DNA from: Chrysomallon squamiferum
Lineage: Eukaryota > Mollusca > Gastropoda > Neomphalida > Peltospiridae
Direction of reading: 5' to 3'
Length of the DNA stretch: 40,000 nt
Assembly (NCBI GenBank): GCA_012295275.1
Contig: CM022675.1
Span: 2,010,888 to 2,050,887, forward strand
Positions within the stretch are counted from its first letter, which is position 1; every line of letters starts with the position of its first letter. Shown here piece after piece: positions 12,701-26,150 of this stretch. A program made the position numbers and the translations under genes. Under the pieces are notes generated by a model, which had not been told where the DNA came from, made no database searches, and saw only the letters and a program-made list of their open reading frames with translations.

Positions 12701-14470
12701 TGTAGGTAGACAGATAGATATATACAGATGCATACACTGTTATAATGTAGGTAGACAGATACATATACAGATGCATACACTGTTATAATGTAGGTAGACA
12801 GATACATATACAGATGCATACACTGTTATAATGTAGGTAGAGAGACAGATACATATACAGATGCATACACTGTTATAATGTAGGTAGACAACAGATACAT
12901 ATACAGATGCATACACTGTTATAATGTAGGTAGACAGATACATATACAGATGCATACACTGTTATAATGTAGGTAGACAGATACATATACAGATGCATAC
13001 ACTGTTATAATGTAGGTAGACAGATACATATACAGATGTATACACTGTTATAATGTAGGTAGACAGACAGATACAGATACATATACAGATGCATACACTG
13101 TTATAATGTAGGTAGATAGATATACATATACAGATATACACTGTTATAATGTATGTAGGGTAGACATATACATATACAGATGCATACACTGTTATAATGT
13201 AGGTAGAGAGATACATATACATATACAGATGCATACACTGTTATAATGTAGGTAGATAGATATATATATACAGATGCATACACTGTTATAATGTAGGTAG
13301 AAAGATACAGATGCATACACTGTTATAATGTATAGAGACTGTACAGATATAACTGTTATAATGTAGTAGAGAGACAGATACATATACAGATGCATACACT
13401 GTTATAATGTAGGTAGAAAGATACATATACAGATGCATACACTGTTATAATGTAGGTAGAAACATATACAGATGCATACACTGTTATACAGATGCATACA
13501 GATGTTACACTGTTATAATGTAGGTAGACAGATACATATACAGATGCATACACTGTTATAATGTAGGTAGACAGATACATATACAGATGCATACACTGTT
13601 ATAATGTAGGTAGATAGATACATATACAGATACATATACAGATGCATACACTGTTATAATGTAGGTAGACAGATACATATACAGATGTATACACTGTTAT
13701 AATGTAGGTAGACACATACATATATAGATGCATACACTGTTATAATGTAGGTAGACAGATACATATACAGATGGATACACTGTTATAATGTAGGTAGACA
13801 CATACATATACAGATGCATACACTGTTATAATGTAGGTAGACACATAGATATACAGATGGATACTCTGTTATAATGTAGGTAGATAGGTACATATACAGA
13901 TTCATACACTGTTATAATGTAGGTAGACACATACATATACAGATGCATACACTGTTATAATGTAGGTAGACACATACATATACAGATGCATACACTGTTA
14001 TAATGTAGAGAGACAGATACATATACAGATGCATACACTGTTATAATGTAGGTAGAGAGACAGATACATATACAGATGCATACACTGTTATAATGTAGGT
14101 AGTCAGATATATATACAGATGCATACACTGTTATAATTTAGGTAGAGAGACAGATACATATACAGATGCATACAGTGTTATAATGTAGGTAGTCAGATAT
14201 ATATACAGATGCATACACTGTTATAATGTAGGTAGAGAGACAGATACATATACAGATGCATACACTGTTATAATGTCGGTAGAGAGACAGATACATATAC
14301 AGATGCATACACTGTTATAATGTAGGTAGACAGATACATATACAGATGCATACACTGTTATAATGTAGGTAGACAGATACATATACAGATGCGTACACTG
14401 GTATAATGTAGGTAGACAGATACATATACAGATGCACACACTGTTATAATGTAGGTAGATAGGTACGCAT
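9773..14470. repeat. 43-bp minisatellite/satellite array, roughly 110 copies
   Basis: Tandem array with consensus GTAGGTAGACAGATACATAT followed by ACAGATGCATACACTGTTAT and AAT. Copies vary by small insertions (GACA, GAGAGA, extra CATATA) and occasional fused or truncated units. Units at the left edge (9,780-9,960) read ACTGATACAATGTA rather than ACTGTTATAATGTA. It fills most of gene A intron 1. The many open frames across it on the minus strand (YVSVYLHYNS-like peptides) are by-products of a repeat with few stops. Confidence 0.97.
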
Positions 14471-15180
14471 ATACATTGCTATGTTGAAACAGTTTTATTT
14501 TCAATTTTTCATTTAAATTGATCATTATTATAAAATGTACTGATCGTTTTTCTTTATTCTTAATTCACATTACTGTTACTGTCACACGTATTAGTATTAC
14601 TACTATTATTATTACTCCTGATACTGCAGACTATTGTCAACCATGATTGAAAAAACAAATAATAATAACAAAAATAAATTAATACAACATTTTTAAAAAT
14701 GTAATGAAAATATGTTCTGTATGTGTGCGTTTCTGTCTGTTAAATATAGGTTATTTGTGACAATTAAAGATGTGCTGTAAAACAACAGATTAACAAAACG
14801 TTTAACCGTTTTGAAATCCACCACTGACTGCCTGTTAACATCTTAGTAATAATTTGTTTTAACTAAACGTGTATTTGTTTTGTGTGTTTTTATATAGCAT
14901 ATTACCCAAACGAAACGGATACAAAATAAAGTAAAACATTAGACTAAAAACTTCTCCCATTAGAAAGCTTGCACCAAAACTGTAACAAAATGTTGAATAT
15001 TTAAAATCACTTGGTGTACAGGAGAAAACAATAGCTTAAAATTCCCAAATCCTATGAGCCACAAACTTTTGTTTTTCACTGTTTTCATTTTTTTAGTTAT
15101 TATTAATATTATTATTTGTTTTATTTATTTATTTATTTATTTTATTTTATTTTATTTGAATAACATTTAAGTCAATAGGA
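14471..15180. other. Gene A intron 1, unique part
   Basis: No gene seen. 14,700-15,060 is clearly homologous to 35,850-36,175 in gene B intron 1 (shared stretches such as ATTAAAGATGTGCTGTAAAA and ACATCTTAGTAATAATTTGT). The homology breaks off near 15,085, where the transposon-related insert begins. Confidence 0.7.
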
Positions 15181-15220
15181 TCTACAATTTCTTTTTTTCT
15201 CACCGTTAAGAAAGTGAGTG

Positions 15221-15445
15221 CAAAGGACAGTGCTGAGACGAGCAAGCGAATGATGTCCAGTGAATTAGAGCATGAAATCGTAGAACAAACATCAGCAAAG
15301 TGTGCGTGTAGTCGAGCTGGTTAGGCAGTACGAGCTCAGCACTTCTACGATATCTACCATACTGAAGCAAAAGCAGTCGATACAGGCTGTAACTGCAGCC
15401 AAAGGCGTTAAACTAATCTGTCTGATCTCCAAGATAAATATAGTT
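15221..15445 (+). pseudogene. Tigger/pogo-type transposase N-terminal fragment, frameshifted
   Basis: Two overlapping frames give MSSELEHEIVEQTSAK and, after a frame change near 15,300, RVVELVRQYELSTSTISTIL then KQKQSIQAVTAAKGVK. This matches the N-terminal helix-turn-helix (CENP-B/psq type) of pogo-superfamily Tigger transposases. There is no downstream DDE domain. Surrounding DNA (about 15,085-15,690) is absent from gene B intron 1, so it arrived after the duplication or was lost from B. Element ends were not identified. Confidence 0.75.
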
Positions 15446-15711
15446 AACAAAACCAATTTATTTCTCTACATTCTATTTTATTTTGTTTTTATTCAAAATT
15501 TGTCATTGATATGAACAAAAACAGTTTCTTATTTAAAAACGCATTAAAAAAATATTGGTTGATTTGTGGCTAGCTGGAAGGGATTAATGTTTTGTCATTT
15601 AATTTCAGGTGGGAAAACTGATTTGATATTCGAGCAAATTAAGTTATGAGCTTGATGGTAACGAATTAAACTTGCAAGTCAAGGCCTCTGCGTGTGTGTC
15701 TAAATATCTAT

Positions 15712-15759
15712 ATTATATACACACACATATACATATATATTATATATACACACACACAC

Positions 15760-15842
<83 letters not shown>

Positions 15843-15866
15843 TATACAAACACACACACATATAAA
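15712..15866. repeat. (CA)n/(TA)n compound microsatellite
   Basis: Alternating CA and TA tracts in gene A intron 1; frames across it are not coding. Confidence 0.97.
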
Positions 15867-15939
15867 AATACAACTTCTACAAATAAAAAATATTTTAAAA
15901 AATGTTATAACTATTACAATCAACTAAGTTCTTATTCTT

Positions 15940-16465
15940 AAAGGTAGTTTTTTTGCTGTACAAATATATAGAAAACATACACATTCATTTACGCAAATAG
16001 TATACATATAAATATACAGAAAGTGTACACATATATTTATTGATGTAACATACATACAAATACGTAGAAACAGAAAGTGTAGGCACACACTGAAGAAGTG
16101 TACGCACAAACACCTAAACATACAATCACTCACACAAACAAATACAATTTATGAAGTAATATGCATACAAACATAAAGAAAGTTATATATTTATTGAAGT
16201 AGGACACAAATAAGAATATTTAAATGCATGCACACACACATATATATATTGACATATCGTACACATAAATATATATCAATTTACTTATACATTTACTGAA
16301 GTAGCACATCATTAAAAATATTTAAAGTGTACACATACACTTTTTGACGTATCATACATACGGATATAAAGAAGCTGTACATATACATTTTTGATGTAGC
16401 ATACAGCTAAGAATATTTAAAGTGTACACATACATTTGTTGAAGTAACATATATACATATATAGA
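15940..16465. repeat. Degenerate repeat related to the 37-bp array of gene B
   Basis: Loose repetition of TGAAGTA.CATACATA...AAATAT.TA.A.AAAGTGTACACATA. The homologous place in gene B has an expanded, more regular 37-bp array. No gene. Confidence 0.6.
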
Positions 16466-16483
16466 AAGGTGAGCTGAACGTAC

Positions 16484-16550
16484 CTTATTTTTATTCTGGC
16501 AGTCCAAGTAAAGGTGTTCCTCACTTACACTGTGCGATCCGTTTGAAAAG
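16484..16550 (-). other. Gene A exon 1: 5' leader exon (upstream limit uncertain)
   Basis: Donor AAATAAG/GTACGTTC at 16,483-16,476 matches gene B exon 1 in position and flanking sequence (GTTCAGCTC after the donor in both). The ATG of gene B exon 1 is not present here. Splices to the exon 2 acceptor at 9,282 across a 7.2-kb intron filled by the 43-bp satellite. Upper limit is nominal. Confidence 0.5.
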
Positions 16551-16709
16551 AAATACAGAAATGCGTATCAAGACAACTTTACACTATTTATGTGGTAAGG
16601 ACAAGAAAAAAAAAAAAAAAAAATCCATTTCAACGCATCAGTGATTTTAAAGCACACGTGAATCTCATTACTACTTGTACCGAAACTTTTCTTGTTTTTC
16701 TATTTTCTT

Positions 16710-16740
<31 letters not shown>

Positions 16741-16810
16741 TATTATTATTATTATTATTATTATTATTATGTATTTATTTATTTATTTATGTTATTATTT
16801 ATTGATGTAT

Positions 16811-16885
<75 letters not shown>

Positions 16886-16965
16886 TTATTGTTTTTCTCT
16901 GAACCACTGATCTTTGAGACATGGGTTCTGATTCACTGGTACACTGGACATACACAGAGTTAAGT
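16550..16965. other. Upstream region of gene A conserved with gene B
   Basis: Blocks such as CTATTTATGTGGT, GATTTTAAAGCACACGTGAA and CCACTGATCTTTGAGACATG match 37,745-38,095 upstream of gene B. A compound (TTC)/(TTA)/(TTTA) tract occupies 16,706-16,888. This is where a promoter would be expected, but I see no convincing core element. Confidence 0.5.
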
Positions 16966-18098
16966 GCTAATATACATATATACATTTAAGTCGTGTCACA
17001 CATACGGACTAGCGTTATCTCTATATCATTATTACCACACCAGAAACGTATGTCTATGTATACACTATGTCAGTCCGCATTTATGACTATGTGTGTATTT
17101 CCATCATTATATATATGTATCTGAATATCTATGTCTCTATCTATCTGTCTATCCATCTATCTATCTATCTATATATGTATTTATATATATATACACACAC
17201 ACACACACAAACACACGTACAGACACACACACACACGTATGTTTTAATATCTTTTTTATTTGCGCATGTATGGTTATGTGTGTGGATGCATTCATGTGTG
17301 TGCATGAGTGTAAATGGGTGTGTAAGTATACATATGTGTCTAGAGTTGTATGTGCTATGTAAGTATTTCAGTGTGTCTGCTTCTATATGTATTGTTGGAC
17401 ATTTGCTAATATGTTTATTAGTGAGTGTTCATATATTTATATATGTGTGTGTGTGTGTCTGTGTGTCTGTGTGGAGTGGTGAGTGAGAGTTCTTATCTGT
17501 GTAAGTTAATTTTGATAATGTATATTTCTTTACGGATGAATGCTTACCTTTGTTTACGTAAGTGTCTTTCATTACATATGTATGTGGTTTATGTTAGTGT
17601 ATTTGTGTTTATGTCAGCGCGTATGAGCGTCTGAATGCGGATGTTTCTGAGTGTTTAAATGGCTACACATCTGAGTATGAATATACTATAATAAACACAG
17701 TTTGAACATGACGGCAAATATGTAGATATTTTCTTGTAGATATTTGCGCTAGTTTGAAAGTTAGAAGCAGTCAGAAACAGCAAAACGTCTGATTGTTGAC
17801 ACATGACAAGAGAGAAAATAGCGACATTTGTTGTGAAAGCTGTGTATTAATCCAGATGAGCAGTGATGTGTTATTATTACACGTGTCTGTAGAAGAAAAA
17901 TACAATAAGGAAGTGATAAATGAACACGATGAACATCACTTTTGTATAGGGCAGGTTGCTGTAAGACAAAAAATACATTGGTATATCCTCGGTGGCTTCA
18001 TTAGAACTTTTAATATCTATTAAAATTTAGTTCATGTGCCACAAAATTTGATTTTATGTGACTGGACAAAAGTAAAGAATAAGCTATACTTAGACAGT

Positions 18099-18148
<50 letters not shown>

Positions 18149-18360
18149 GATAAATAGATAGATAAATAGATAGATAGATAGAGAGAGACGGACAGATGAT
18201 TTGAAATGGATTCAAGACCATCTTCACATTAGTGTGTAAAACAAGATTCTGACATGTGTCTATATGTATGCGTATATGGGTGTGCATATGAATGTTGATA
18301 TGAATATATGTGTATAAGTGTGCATTGTGTGTTTTAAACACATACACACAATGATAATAA
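16966..18360. other. Intergenic DNA with microsatellites, no gene seen
   Basis: Contains (TCTA)/(TA)/(CA) near 17,130-17,235, TG-rich sequence to 17,640, and (GATA)n at 18,097-18,186. A 76-codon frame at 17,793-18,023 matches nothing I recognise and has no visible gene context. Confidence 0.6.
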
Positions 18361-18959
18361 AATAAAATATTATAACTACTAGTACACTGCTCTACTAGTA
18401 CACTACTATTAAATTCAATATCGCTACAACTGAACCTATTAGTACGAATACTCTTCCAGTGATATTCTTACTACTACTAGTGATATGACTTGCACTAACA
18501 TATTTCAGATACGATCACTACTAGTACAACTAAGACTAAGATTATTACTACTACTTTATATACTAGTACATCTACATTACTAATACACGTGTAACATTTA
18601 TTCTATTGATTTCATGTATTATATTAATTACTAATATATTAATATTAATAATGTATTAGTACTATTAATATATTAATATTAATACAAGTATTAGTACTAT
18701 AATGAATGACACGCCTATTACTACCACAGTAACAACATCGACAATTAATATTAATATTACCACTAATAATTATTATATTACTACTACTACTATACATTAA
18801 TTTTATTTACTGCATTCATTCTTAAACACCATATCCTTTTCTTTTTCAAAGTTAAATAATAATAACAATACTACTACAACTACTAATACTAATACTAATG
18901 CTAATACTACTACTAATAATAATACCTAAGATTGATATTACATATTTTATGATGTCTAC
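18361..18959. other. CTA/ATT-rich DNA, partly homologous to 39,085-39,240
   Basis: 18,710-18,850 matches 39,085-39,235 in direct orientation (CGCCTATTACTAC, CAGTAACAACATCGACAA, CACCATATCCTTTTCTTTTT). No coding capacity seen. Confidence 0.6.
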
Positions 18960-20074
18960 AGAGTAAAAAAATAATGCTTTGAGATAGATATTATATCTGC
19001 AGGTGTTAGGGTGTGACACAAATTTGTATTTTCAGATGAATGGTGTATGAAAAAATAACAATACAAAAATATAAAGAAATAAAGAAAATATTAATAAAAG
19101 TAAAAATAGTGTTGAGGTAGGTGTGTCTATGCGTTAAAATAGATTGCAGTGTTTACGATAATAATTTTCCAACCATGCAGCTGCTGGGACGGACACATAA
19201 ATTTAAAGTAAATTAAGCTACCGTCGTCAAAGAAATAAAATTATAAGAAAGATCACTGGCTGTTAGATAAATTAAATAACTTACTTTGTGTTAGTGTATA
19301 CACCATTCATCTAATAAAAACGTAAATAAATATATTGAGTACTGCACCTGTAAGAACGTATACGAATATTTCATGCTAAATTAAACTACCGTCGTCAAAA
19401 AATTAAATTATAACAAATACTAATGGCTGATAGATATATTTAAAAACTAATTTTTCATTCTGAATAGCGTCTACACAATTCATCTGAAATACAACTTCAT
19501 GTCACACCCTAACATTCACACGTATAATAGCATTGTTTTTGTTTTTTTAGTTTTTAGAAATCAGAGAACCTTTAATATCAGTTTAATGTAACATCTATAT
19601 AATGATGTGGTAAAATAAATTGCAGAAAAAAGTGTTTATGATATTAATTTTTACTTACTTCTTAGACATGACAGTAAACACGTTTAAAAGAATGTAATAA
19701 ATATCTTGAGAAATGCACATGTGAGAACGCATTCAGATGTTTTATGCTAAATTAGACTACACTCGTCAAAGAATTAAATTATAACAAATACTAATGGCTG
19801 ATAGATATATTTAAAAACTAATTTTTTATTCTGAATAGCGTATACACAATTCATCTGAGAACACAACTTTGTGTCACACCCTAACATCCACAGATATAAT
19901 ATCTATCATAGAGCATTTAGTTGTTATCTCAGGACATTTCTTTTTTTATTCTATAGAAATCAGAGACATATAATATGTAGATTAAATTAATGATGTAATT
20001 TATTTTGAAAGTCTTTCAGTGCAGTATCTGAAAGCTCTCACAATCTGTCTAGAAAGAAAACTATGCCGTAGAAA

Positions 20075-20124
<50 letters not shown>

Positions 20125-20500
20125 TTATTTCAAAATCATAATGACATGATAGTTGAGAACACATGCGGTAAATACAATTATAATATAAACATGTGTTGTT
20201 AGTTATAATAGTAGTATGGTTGTTGTGTTTGCTGTACTAATAACAGGAGTAGAAGTCGTCGTTTTAGTATTAGCATTAGTAGTTAACCATAGTACTAGCA
20301 TCATGACAAGTAGCTGCAGTAGGATTAGTGTAGTAATACTACTTCAAGTAGCTGTGGTTGTAGTCATAGTGATAGAGGTAGTAGTACAATCAGTGATAGT
20401 TGTATTAATGGTATTAATATTATTAGTATTTTTACTAATAACAATGTTGAAACTAGTAGTAATGACGGAAGTTACAATAGTTAGAAAATAGAAAGAATTA
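18960..20500. mobile_element. Compound inverted-repeat (foldback-like) element between the genes
   Basis: The left arm (18,982-19,048, containing GTTAGGGTGTGACACAAA and TCAGATGAATGGTGTAT) recurs inverted at 19,842-19,909 and again near 19,471-19,530. Inside, a block with CTACCGTCGTCAAA...GGCTG.TAGATA occurs about three times directly (from 19,220, 19,388, 19,760). The right flank 20,000-20,060 and 20,216-20,460 matches 39,400-39,450 and 38,400-39,040 in inverted orientation. No transposase seen; likely a non-autonomous DNA element or nested copies of one. Confidence 0.65.
20074..20130. repeat. (ATT)n microsatellite
   Basis: Inside the right part of the intergenic inverted-repeat element; the other copy has an AAT tract at 39,317-39,386, the inverted equivalent. 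Confidence 0.95.
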
Positions 20501-20619
20501 ATATAATAAATGTAACACTTGTAGTAGTAATATAGACGCTCTTGTATAAGTAGTGGTTGCAATATTCTTATTCTTTGTTGTTCTAGTAAAAGTCGTATCC
20601 CAATATATTACTACTACTT

Positions 20620-20682
<63 letters not shown>

Positions 20683-20785
20683 ATAATAATAATAATAATA
20701 ATATAATACACAGGTAGATGCATACACGTATGCTTATACTTTCATATATAAACATACAAATACCTATGCACACTTACATACACAC

Positions 20786-20839
<54 letters not shown>

Positions 20840-21529
20840 ACAACACTGGAAGCTACCGTGCAACATACAGTACATTAATTTTAAAATAATTGCAAGCATT
20901 TTCTTTTTTTTCTTCTTCTGAATCGCTCATAAGTTTCATCATTAAAACTGCATCAGCTAAGATAATCCATACATAGAAACATAAATAATTATTTCTGAAT
21001 GGATACATACATCAACACATGCATGTATAGTGAATATTGCATTCATGTGATAATAGAGCTTTTATTAACGTAATCGCTGCTGAGATGAAATGCAACTCGA
21101 TTTTTAGTTTTGTATTTGTTTTGTATCAAAATTCTTTATAGATATATCAATTTAACTTCGTAAAATATTTCATTCATCTTTTGAAAGCGGTGTCCAAAAA
21201 CCACTCAGAATATGAATAGATCAAACGCTGTCATTAAACTATTAGTAGCTTTTACTGTAAGTGAGGGAAAACAGTCTGAGTAACCTATATGACCATATAT
21301 TCAGTGCACCGAAATGGGTACATTCTGTAATGTCAGTGAGTATATTTACACGTAAACAAAAATATACAGAGAAAACATCTTTGTTCAGCTTTTGTTCAAT
21401 GAGATTATATACACACAGGTATACTTACATACAAACACACATGCATGCAGAGACACACACACATACAGAAAAAACACTGCAGATAAATATGACTGTTATC
21501 GTTTTAATGATACATATCATGATAATAAA

Positions 21530-21571
<42 letters not shown>

Positions 21572-21848
21572 TATTATTATTATTATAATGATGATGATGA
21601 TCATCATCATAATATACAAAAAACACACACACATTTACTGATTATATACTAGATATTAATTCCTTTTATAGTCCTGTTGGTGATAGGTGAACGAACATAA
21701 TAAAATAACACAAGTTATTTACATTTAACGCTTTAGATATATTTTTAAAAAATGGGAGTGTTCGTGCAATATACAGTGCATTAATTTTACTTTATATCCT
21801 CTATTTTTGTCATTTAATTCGCTGTTGCATTTCCACTTTAATATAACA

Positions 21849-21879
<31 letters not shown>

Positions 21880-21947
21880 CACAAACATACACATACGCAC
21901 ACAGACACACACACATACAGACACACACACATACACACACAGACACA

Positions 21948-21991
<44 letters not shown>

Positions 21992-22930
21992 CACATATAC
22001 ACAGACACACATATACACATACAGACACATTTACACACATGTTTATATTATAACAGCATCCTAACCATAGCGATGATCACTGGTGACGTTTCGAGTTAAC
22101 ATGTTTGTTTCTGTCGAGTGATAAAACCAAACAATAGCATAATACGTGACAGACAAACACAGGACACACAGATAGACCTACATGTTTCTTTGCTGCTATA
22201 GCTCTGCTTACTCCTCCTATTTTCCCTGTTTAATATTTTCCTTCTATTAATGAATCTATTTTAAAAGTCTTTCAAGTCCTTCAAGAAGTGTTTTTAATCA
22301 ATGACCGTGATATGAAGAATCATTTTACTGAACGAAGATGTTTAGACATAAGAAATTGCACTGAGATGTGAGAAGTGAGTTTAAAAAGTAAATAAACCAA
22401 TAAATAAAATAAAATAAAATAAAATAAAGAAAGTAAATTAAGTAAGTAAAGAAAGAAAGAAACAAACCAACAAGCAAAGACAAAAGAAAGAAGTATAACC
22501 AAAACAACCAAAAAAAACAAACAAATGTCTTGCAAAATTAACAGATATCGCTCATGATTGGACAGTATTTTATAAAGCTATTGAGAATACACTATTTTTC
22601 TAAGAATAAAAAAAAACATGTTTTTAATGGGTAAATGTACGATATATATGCGATTTGATGAAATGTATGAAATTAAAGTGGCAGGTTAATATTCTGTGAG
22701 ACTCGAAGTATTGTCAGCAGATATCGAGTGATTCTGTGCACTCCTTGCTGATTGGTCCTGCTGTCACGAGTTAAGATGTCTCCAGTATTTCACCAAACGT
22801 TCGCTATCGTCTGCCTCTTTCAATAAGTATTCGTTTCTGCAGCGATTTCTAGATCTATAATTGTCATGCTGTTAAGTCGTATTTGCTTTCTTCATGGCAT
22901 CAGAACAAATGTATTATGAGGTAAACATGT

Positions 22931-22993
<63 letters not shown>

Positions 22994-23643
22994 GTAATAG
23001 TAATAACAGGAAACACAACAACATGAACAAATAATAACCAAAAAATGGTAATACAAATACGAATCTATCACAATTAAAGTAATCGGCGTTGGACAAACGA
23101 AAGTAAAAAAAATAATAATTGAATTCTAAATTGATGTTTCAGCTCTATTTTGCTTTTAATATTTCGTATGTTTTGATTCCTTTAAACATTATCATAAGGC
23201 ATATTGAAAAGTTTAAATTTATAGAACATTCCCAAGCCCAGAAACCCCATAAAAAAGAAAACAAATGAGAAAACAATAAATAATGATAAGCACCAAGAGC
23301 AAAAGAGTGAGGTAATTTGTTTTCTTACATATAATAATGTAATAATTATATGTACATCAGATAGCATCCAAGTAACATTTATAGCTTATGAAAGAAAACA
23401 CATAACATGGAAATCATTCCTAAAAGCATTTATTAAAAGTAATGGAAATATAATTAAATATAAAATAATCATAGTTATAATCATAAATATACAAAAAAAC
23501 AATATAAATATAAAAATGTTTCGAATTATACAGATGCAAGCTTTATTAGCAGCAGAAGAAGCATGAAAATTAAGTAATACTAATACCACTACTAATATAA
23601 TAACAATAATAATAACAATAATAACAACAATAATAAAAATAAA

Positions 23644-23695
<52 letters not shown>

Positions 23696-24000
23696 TAATA
23701 GTAAAATATAAATGAACAGGTAAACTCACGAACAAAAATCAACAATTAAAACTAACAAATTAATACAGAAGCAACTGAAGGAAAAAGTAAATCATGAAAA
23801 ATAGCAGAAATATCAAAAGTCGATGTAACTGAAAATTAGATCTGAACATTCTGAGTGTGTGTGTATTGCCATTCAAAGAAACAGTCACAGCAATAATCAC
23901 TCTCCTTTAAGCGACTCCCTCAACCAGTGAAAGTTAACTGCAAGCAAACTTAATAAAATAATAATAATAATAAAAAACAACAATCACTAGAGAAACAAGC
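20501..24000. other. Intergenic DNA downstream of gene B, no gene seen
   Basis: Microsatellites at 20,607-20,702 (CTA/AAT), 20,787-20,834 (TA), 21,525-21,612 (AAT/GAT), 21,848-22,036 (CA with AGACA variants), 22,931-22,996 (AAT) and 23,574-23,700 (AAT). A short stretch GTGCAACATACAGTACATTA at 20,858 recurs with changes at 21,764. 22,680-22,900 is lower in repeats but holds no recognisable coding or RNA feature. Part of 23,430-24,141 is probably gene B 3' UTR. Confidence 0.6.
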
Positions 24001-24141
24001 AAATAAATCAAAGAAAATAGCGAAAACACTTATACAATAAAGAAATCGTGATAATTACAAACACATCTACCAGTTTGCGTTTACAATAACATGAACTATT
24101 TATCAGGTTAATTGAATTTGATGTCCGTTGACATTTTGCTT

Positions 24142-24299
24142 TTACTGATAGGACTTTTTCTTCTTCAGGAAGACGATCACCACAATCCCAATGACAAGTA
24201 AGAAGAAGATCACCATGACAACGCTCAGAACAATCAAAATCGTCTCGTTGACATTAACTTGATCAGATCCATGTTTTTCACCAGATGCATGTGAGATAC
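24142..24299 (-). CDS. Gene B exon 20: transmembrane helix and short basic tail, stop
   Basis: Starts SISHASGEKHGSDQVNVNET, followed by about 25 hydrophobic residues (ILIVLSVVMVIFFLLVIG...), then LKKKKSYQ and TAA: a type I membrane anchor with a tiny cytoplasmic tail. The only forward AATAAA I noticed downstream on this strand is at 23,434-23,429, about 700 bp after the stop, so the 3' UTR end is unsettled. Confidence 0.93.
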
Positions 24300-24670
24300 C
24301 TAGAATGTAGAACGTTTTTAAATGTCAGATGTTTTTTTTTCTTTCATGTAACTAATATGCGATAAGGAAAGTCTGCATTGAACTGTTAACTTAATTTGAC
24401 AAAACTATAACTATGACAACAAATTAATGAAACAAATCAATATAAGATGTCTAAGATAAACTCACTTGATGTTCGATCTTCATTCATCAGGTTCAGGACA
24501 GTAAATGTTTTTCTGACACGTTCATCAGATGTTTCAGCAGATCTTCGTTTTCTTCCAAATCCTTTCTTGCCATTGCAGTCCACCTAAGATTGAAAGTTTG
24601 TTTATTTATATTTTTAGATATTTACAACCTACTTTCTTACTTACTGGTCGGCTGTGTGGATTAAACTGTA

Positions 24671-24754
<84 letters not shown>

Positions 24755-25821
24755 GTACTACTAATACTTATAGTGTGAAAATTAAAATTAAAATGACAAT
24801 CAAATAAAAAAGAGTAAAAATAAATTTAAAAGAATGCAAGAAACATTTCATTGTTTCTTTTTCTATACAGTCATTTTAATGTAAGGATGTTTTACATATT
24901 ATTCAGGAATGATAAAAAGAAAAATGATAAGCAAGTTAGCGGCTTAATATTTAAATATATTCATTCTTTCTCATAAGATTTTACCCATTTCAAACTATGA
25001 AACATTTAAATATATTCCAAATATTTTTTTCACTAACAGTGGCATTGTGTAATTGTTTATTGTTAATTGTTTTGCGGCACTTTTCTCTCCGTTATTTCAC
25101 CTATTAATTTAAATACGATTTATCATTCATTGTCTTTTTGTCATATTAAAGCCTCAAACAGATTTGCATTTCAGGGGATAAAATTTGCTATTTTTGACAT
25201 TGTTCTTTACCATTATAATAATAAGCAATCGCTTCATCTTTTTTTTTTTATAATAACTGCAATTAGTATTATTTAAGAATGTGACAATTGTCTTCACTTT
25301 TAATACTAGGCATCACTGAGACAACATCACTCTCTGAAGTAAAAATGTTTAGCTGACAAAATAAAACACATAAAATAAAGTGATCTAAATCAAATGTAAA
25401 AGTGTGCACACAAATGTCAAAACTTACTGAGGCACACAGAGAGATTTGATCTGGAGGACAAATTTTGACAGAACATTCTGTAGAGACTGCGTTGTTTTTG
25501 TTAAAGGTGAAAGCTTTCAACTTGAATGTGACCTTGTTTCCTGATCTTTTAGGCTCCTGTATCATCAGTTTACCGATCTCAGACGATGGACAGCTGAATA
25601 AATAAAGATTATAAGATAAAATAGCATTTCTCTTTAGTTTTCTAAATCTGAATCAACTCTAGGTGTTTCAGTTATGAGAAGTTATAAAGCTAGGTTGTTT
25701 ATCACGAGGTCACTAATGTATGTAAAATATATTTATTTAAATCTAGAATGTATCTGATTGTTGAAGTGTAAAATAATTAAATCCATTTATACTACGACTA
25801 CAAATAATAATAATAATGATA

Positions 25822-25886
<65 letters not shown>

Positions 25887-26107
25887 TTTATTATTATTAT
25901 TATTATTATCATTAGTAGTAGTAGTATTTTTTTTACATACATATATAGATATATGAAAATTAAAAATACAAAAATAATAATAATAATGGTAAAAATATAA
26001 AATAAAATAAAATAAAATAATAACAACAACAATAACACCACCAGTAATAATAATAATACTATTAATAATACTTATACTACTTCTAATAATAATAAATATA
26101 TATATAA

Positions 26108-26150
<43 letters not shown>

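Noticed and set aside
9722-14439. Many minus-strand open frames of 65-156 codons with YVSVYLHYNSVCICICIC-like repeats
   Set aside because: They are translations of the 43-bp satellite. The unit is not a multiple of three, so frames rotate, and the stop in TTATAA appears in every third copy unless length variants intervene. There is no non-repetitive sequence, start context or splice structure.
9773-14470. Regular array resembling a CRISPR locus
   Set aside because: Units abut with no unique spacers, the unit itself drifts, and the window is clearly an animal genome.
17793-18023. 76-codon plus-strand frame
   Set aside because: No recognised motif, no splice partners, no counterpart upstream of gene B, and a length expected by chance.
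20216-20491. 91-codon plus-strand hydrophobic frame (MVVVFAVLITGVEVVVLVLA...)
   Set aside because: It overlaps the arm of the inverted-repeat element and comes from GTA/GTT-rich low-complexity DNA; its homologue at 38,400-39,040 is not conserved as a protein.
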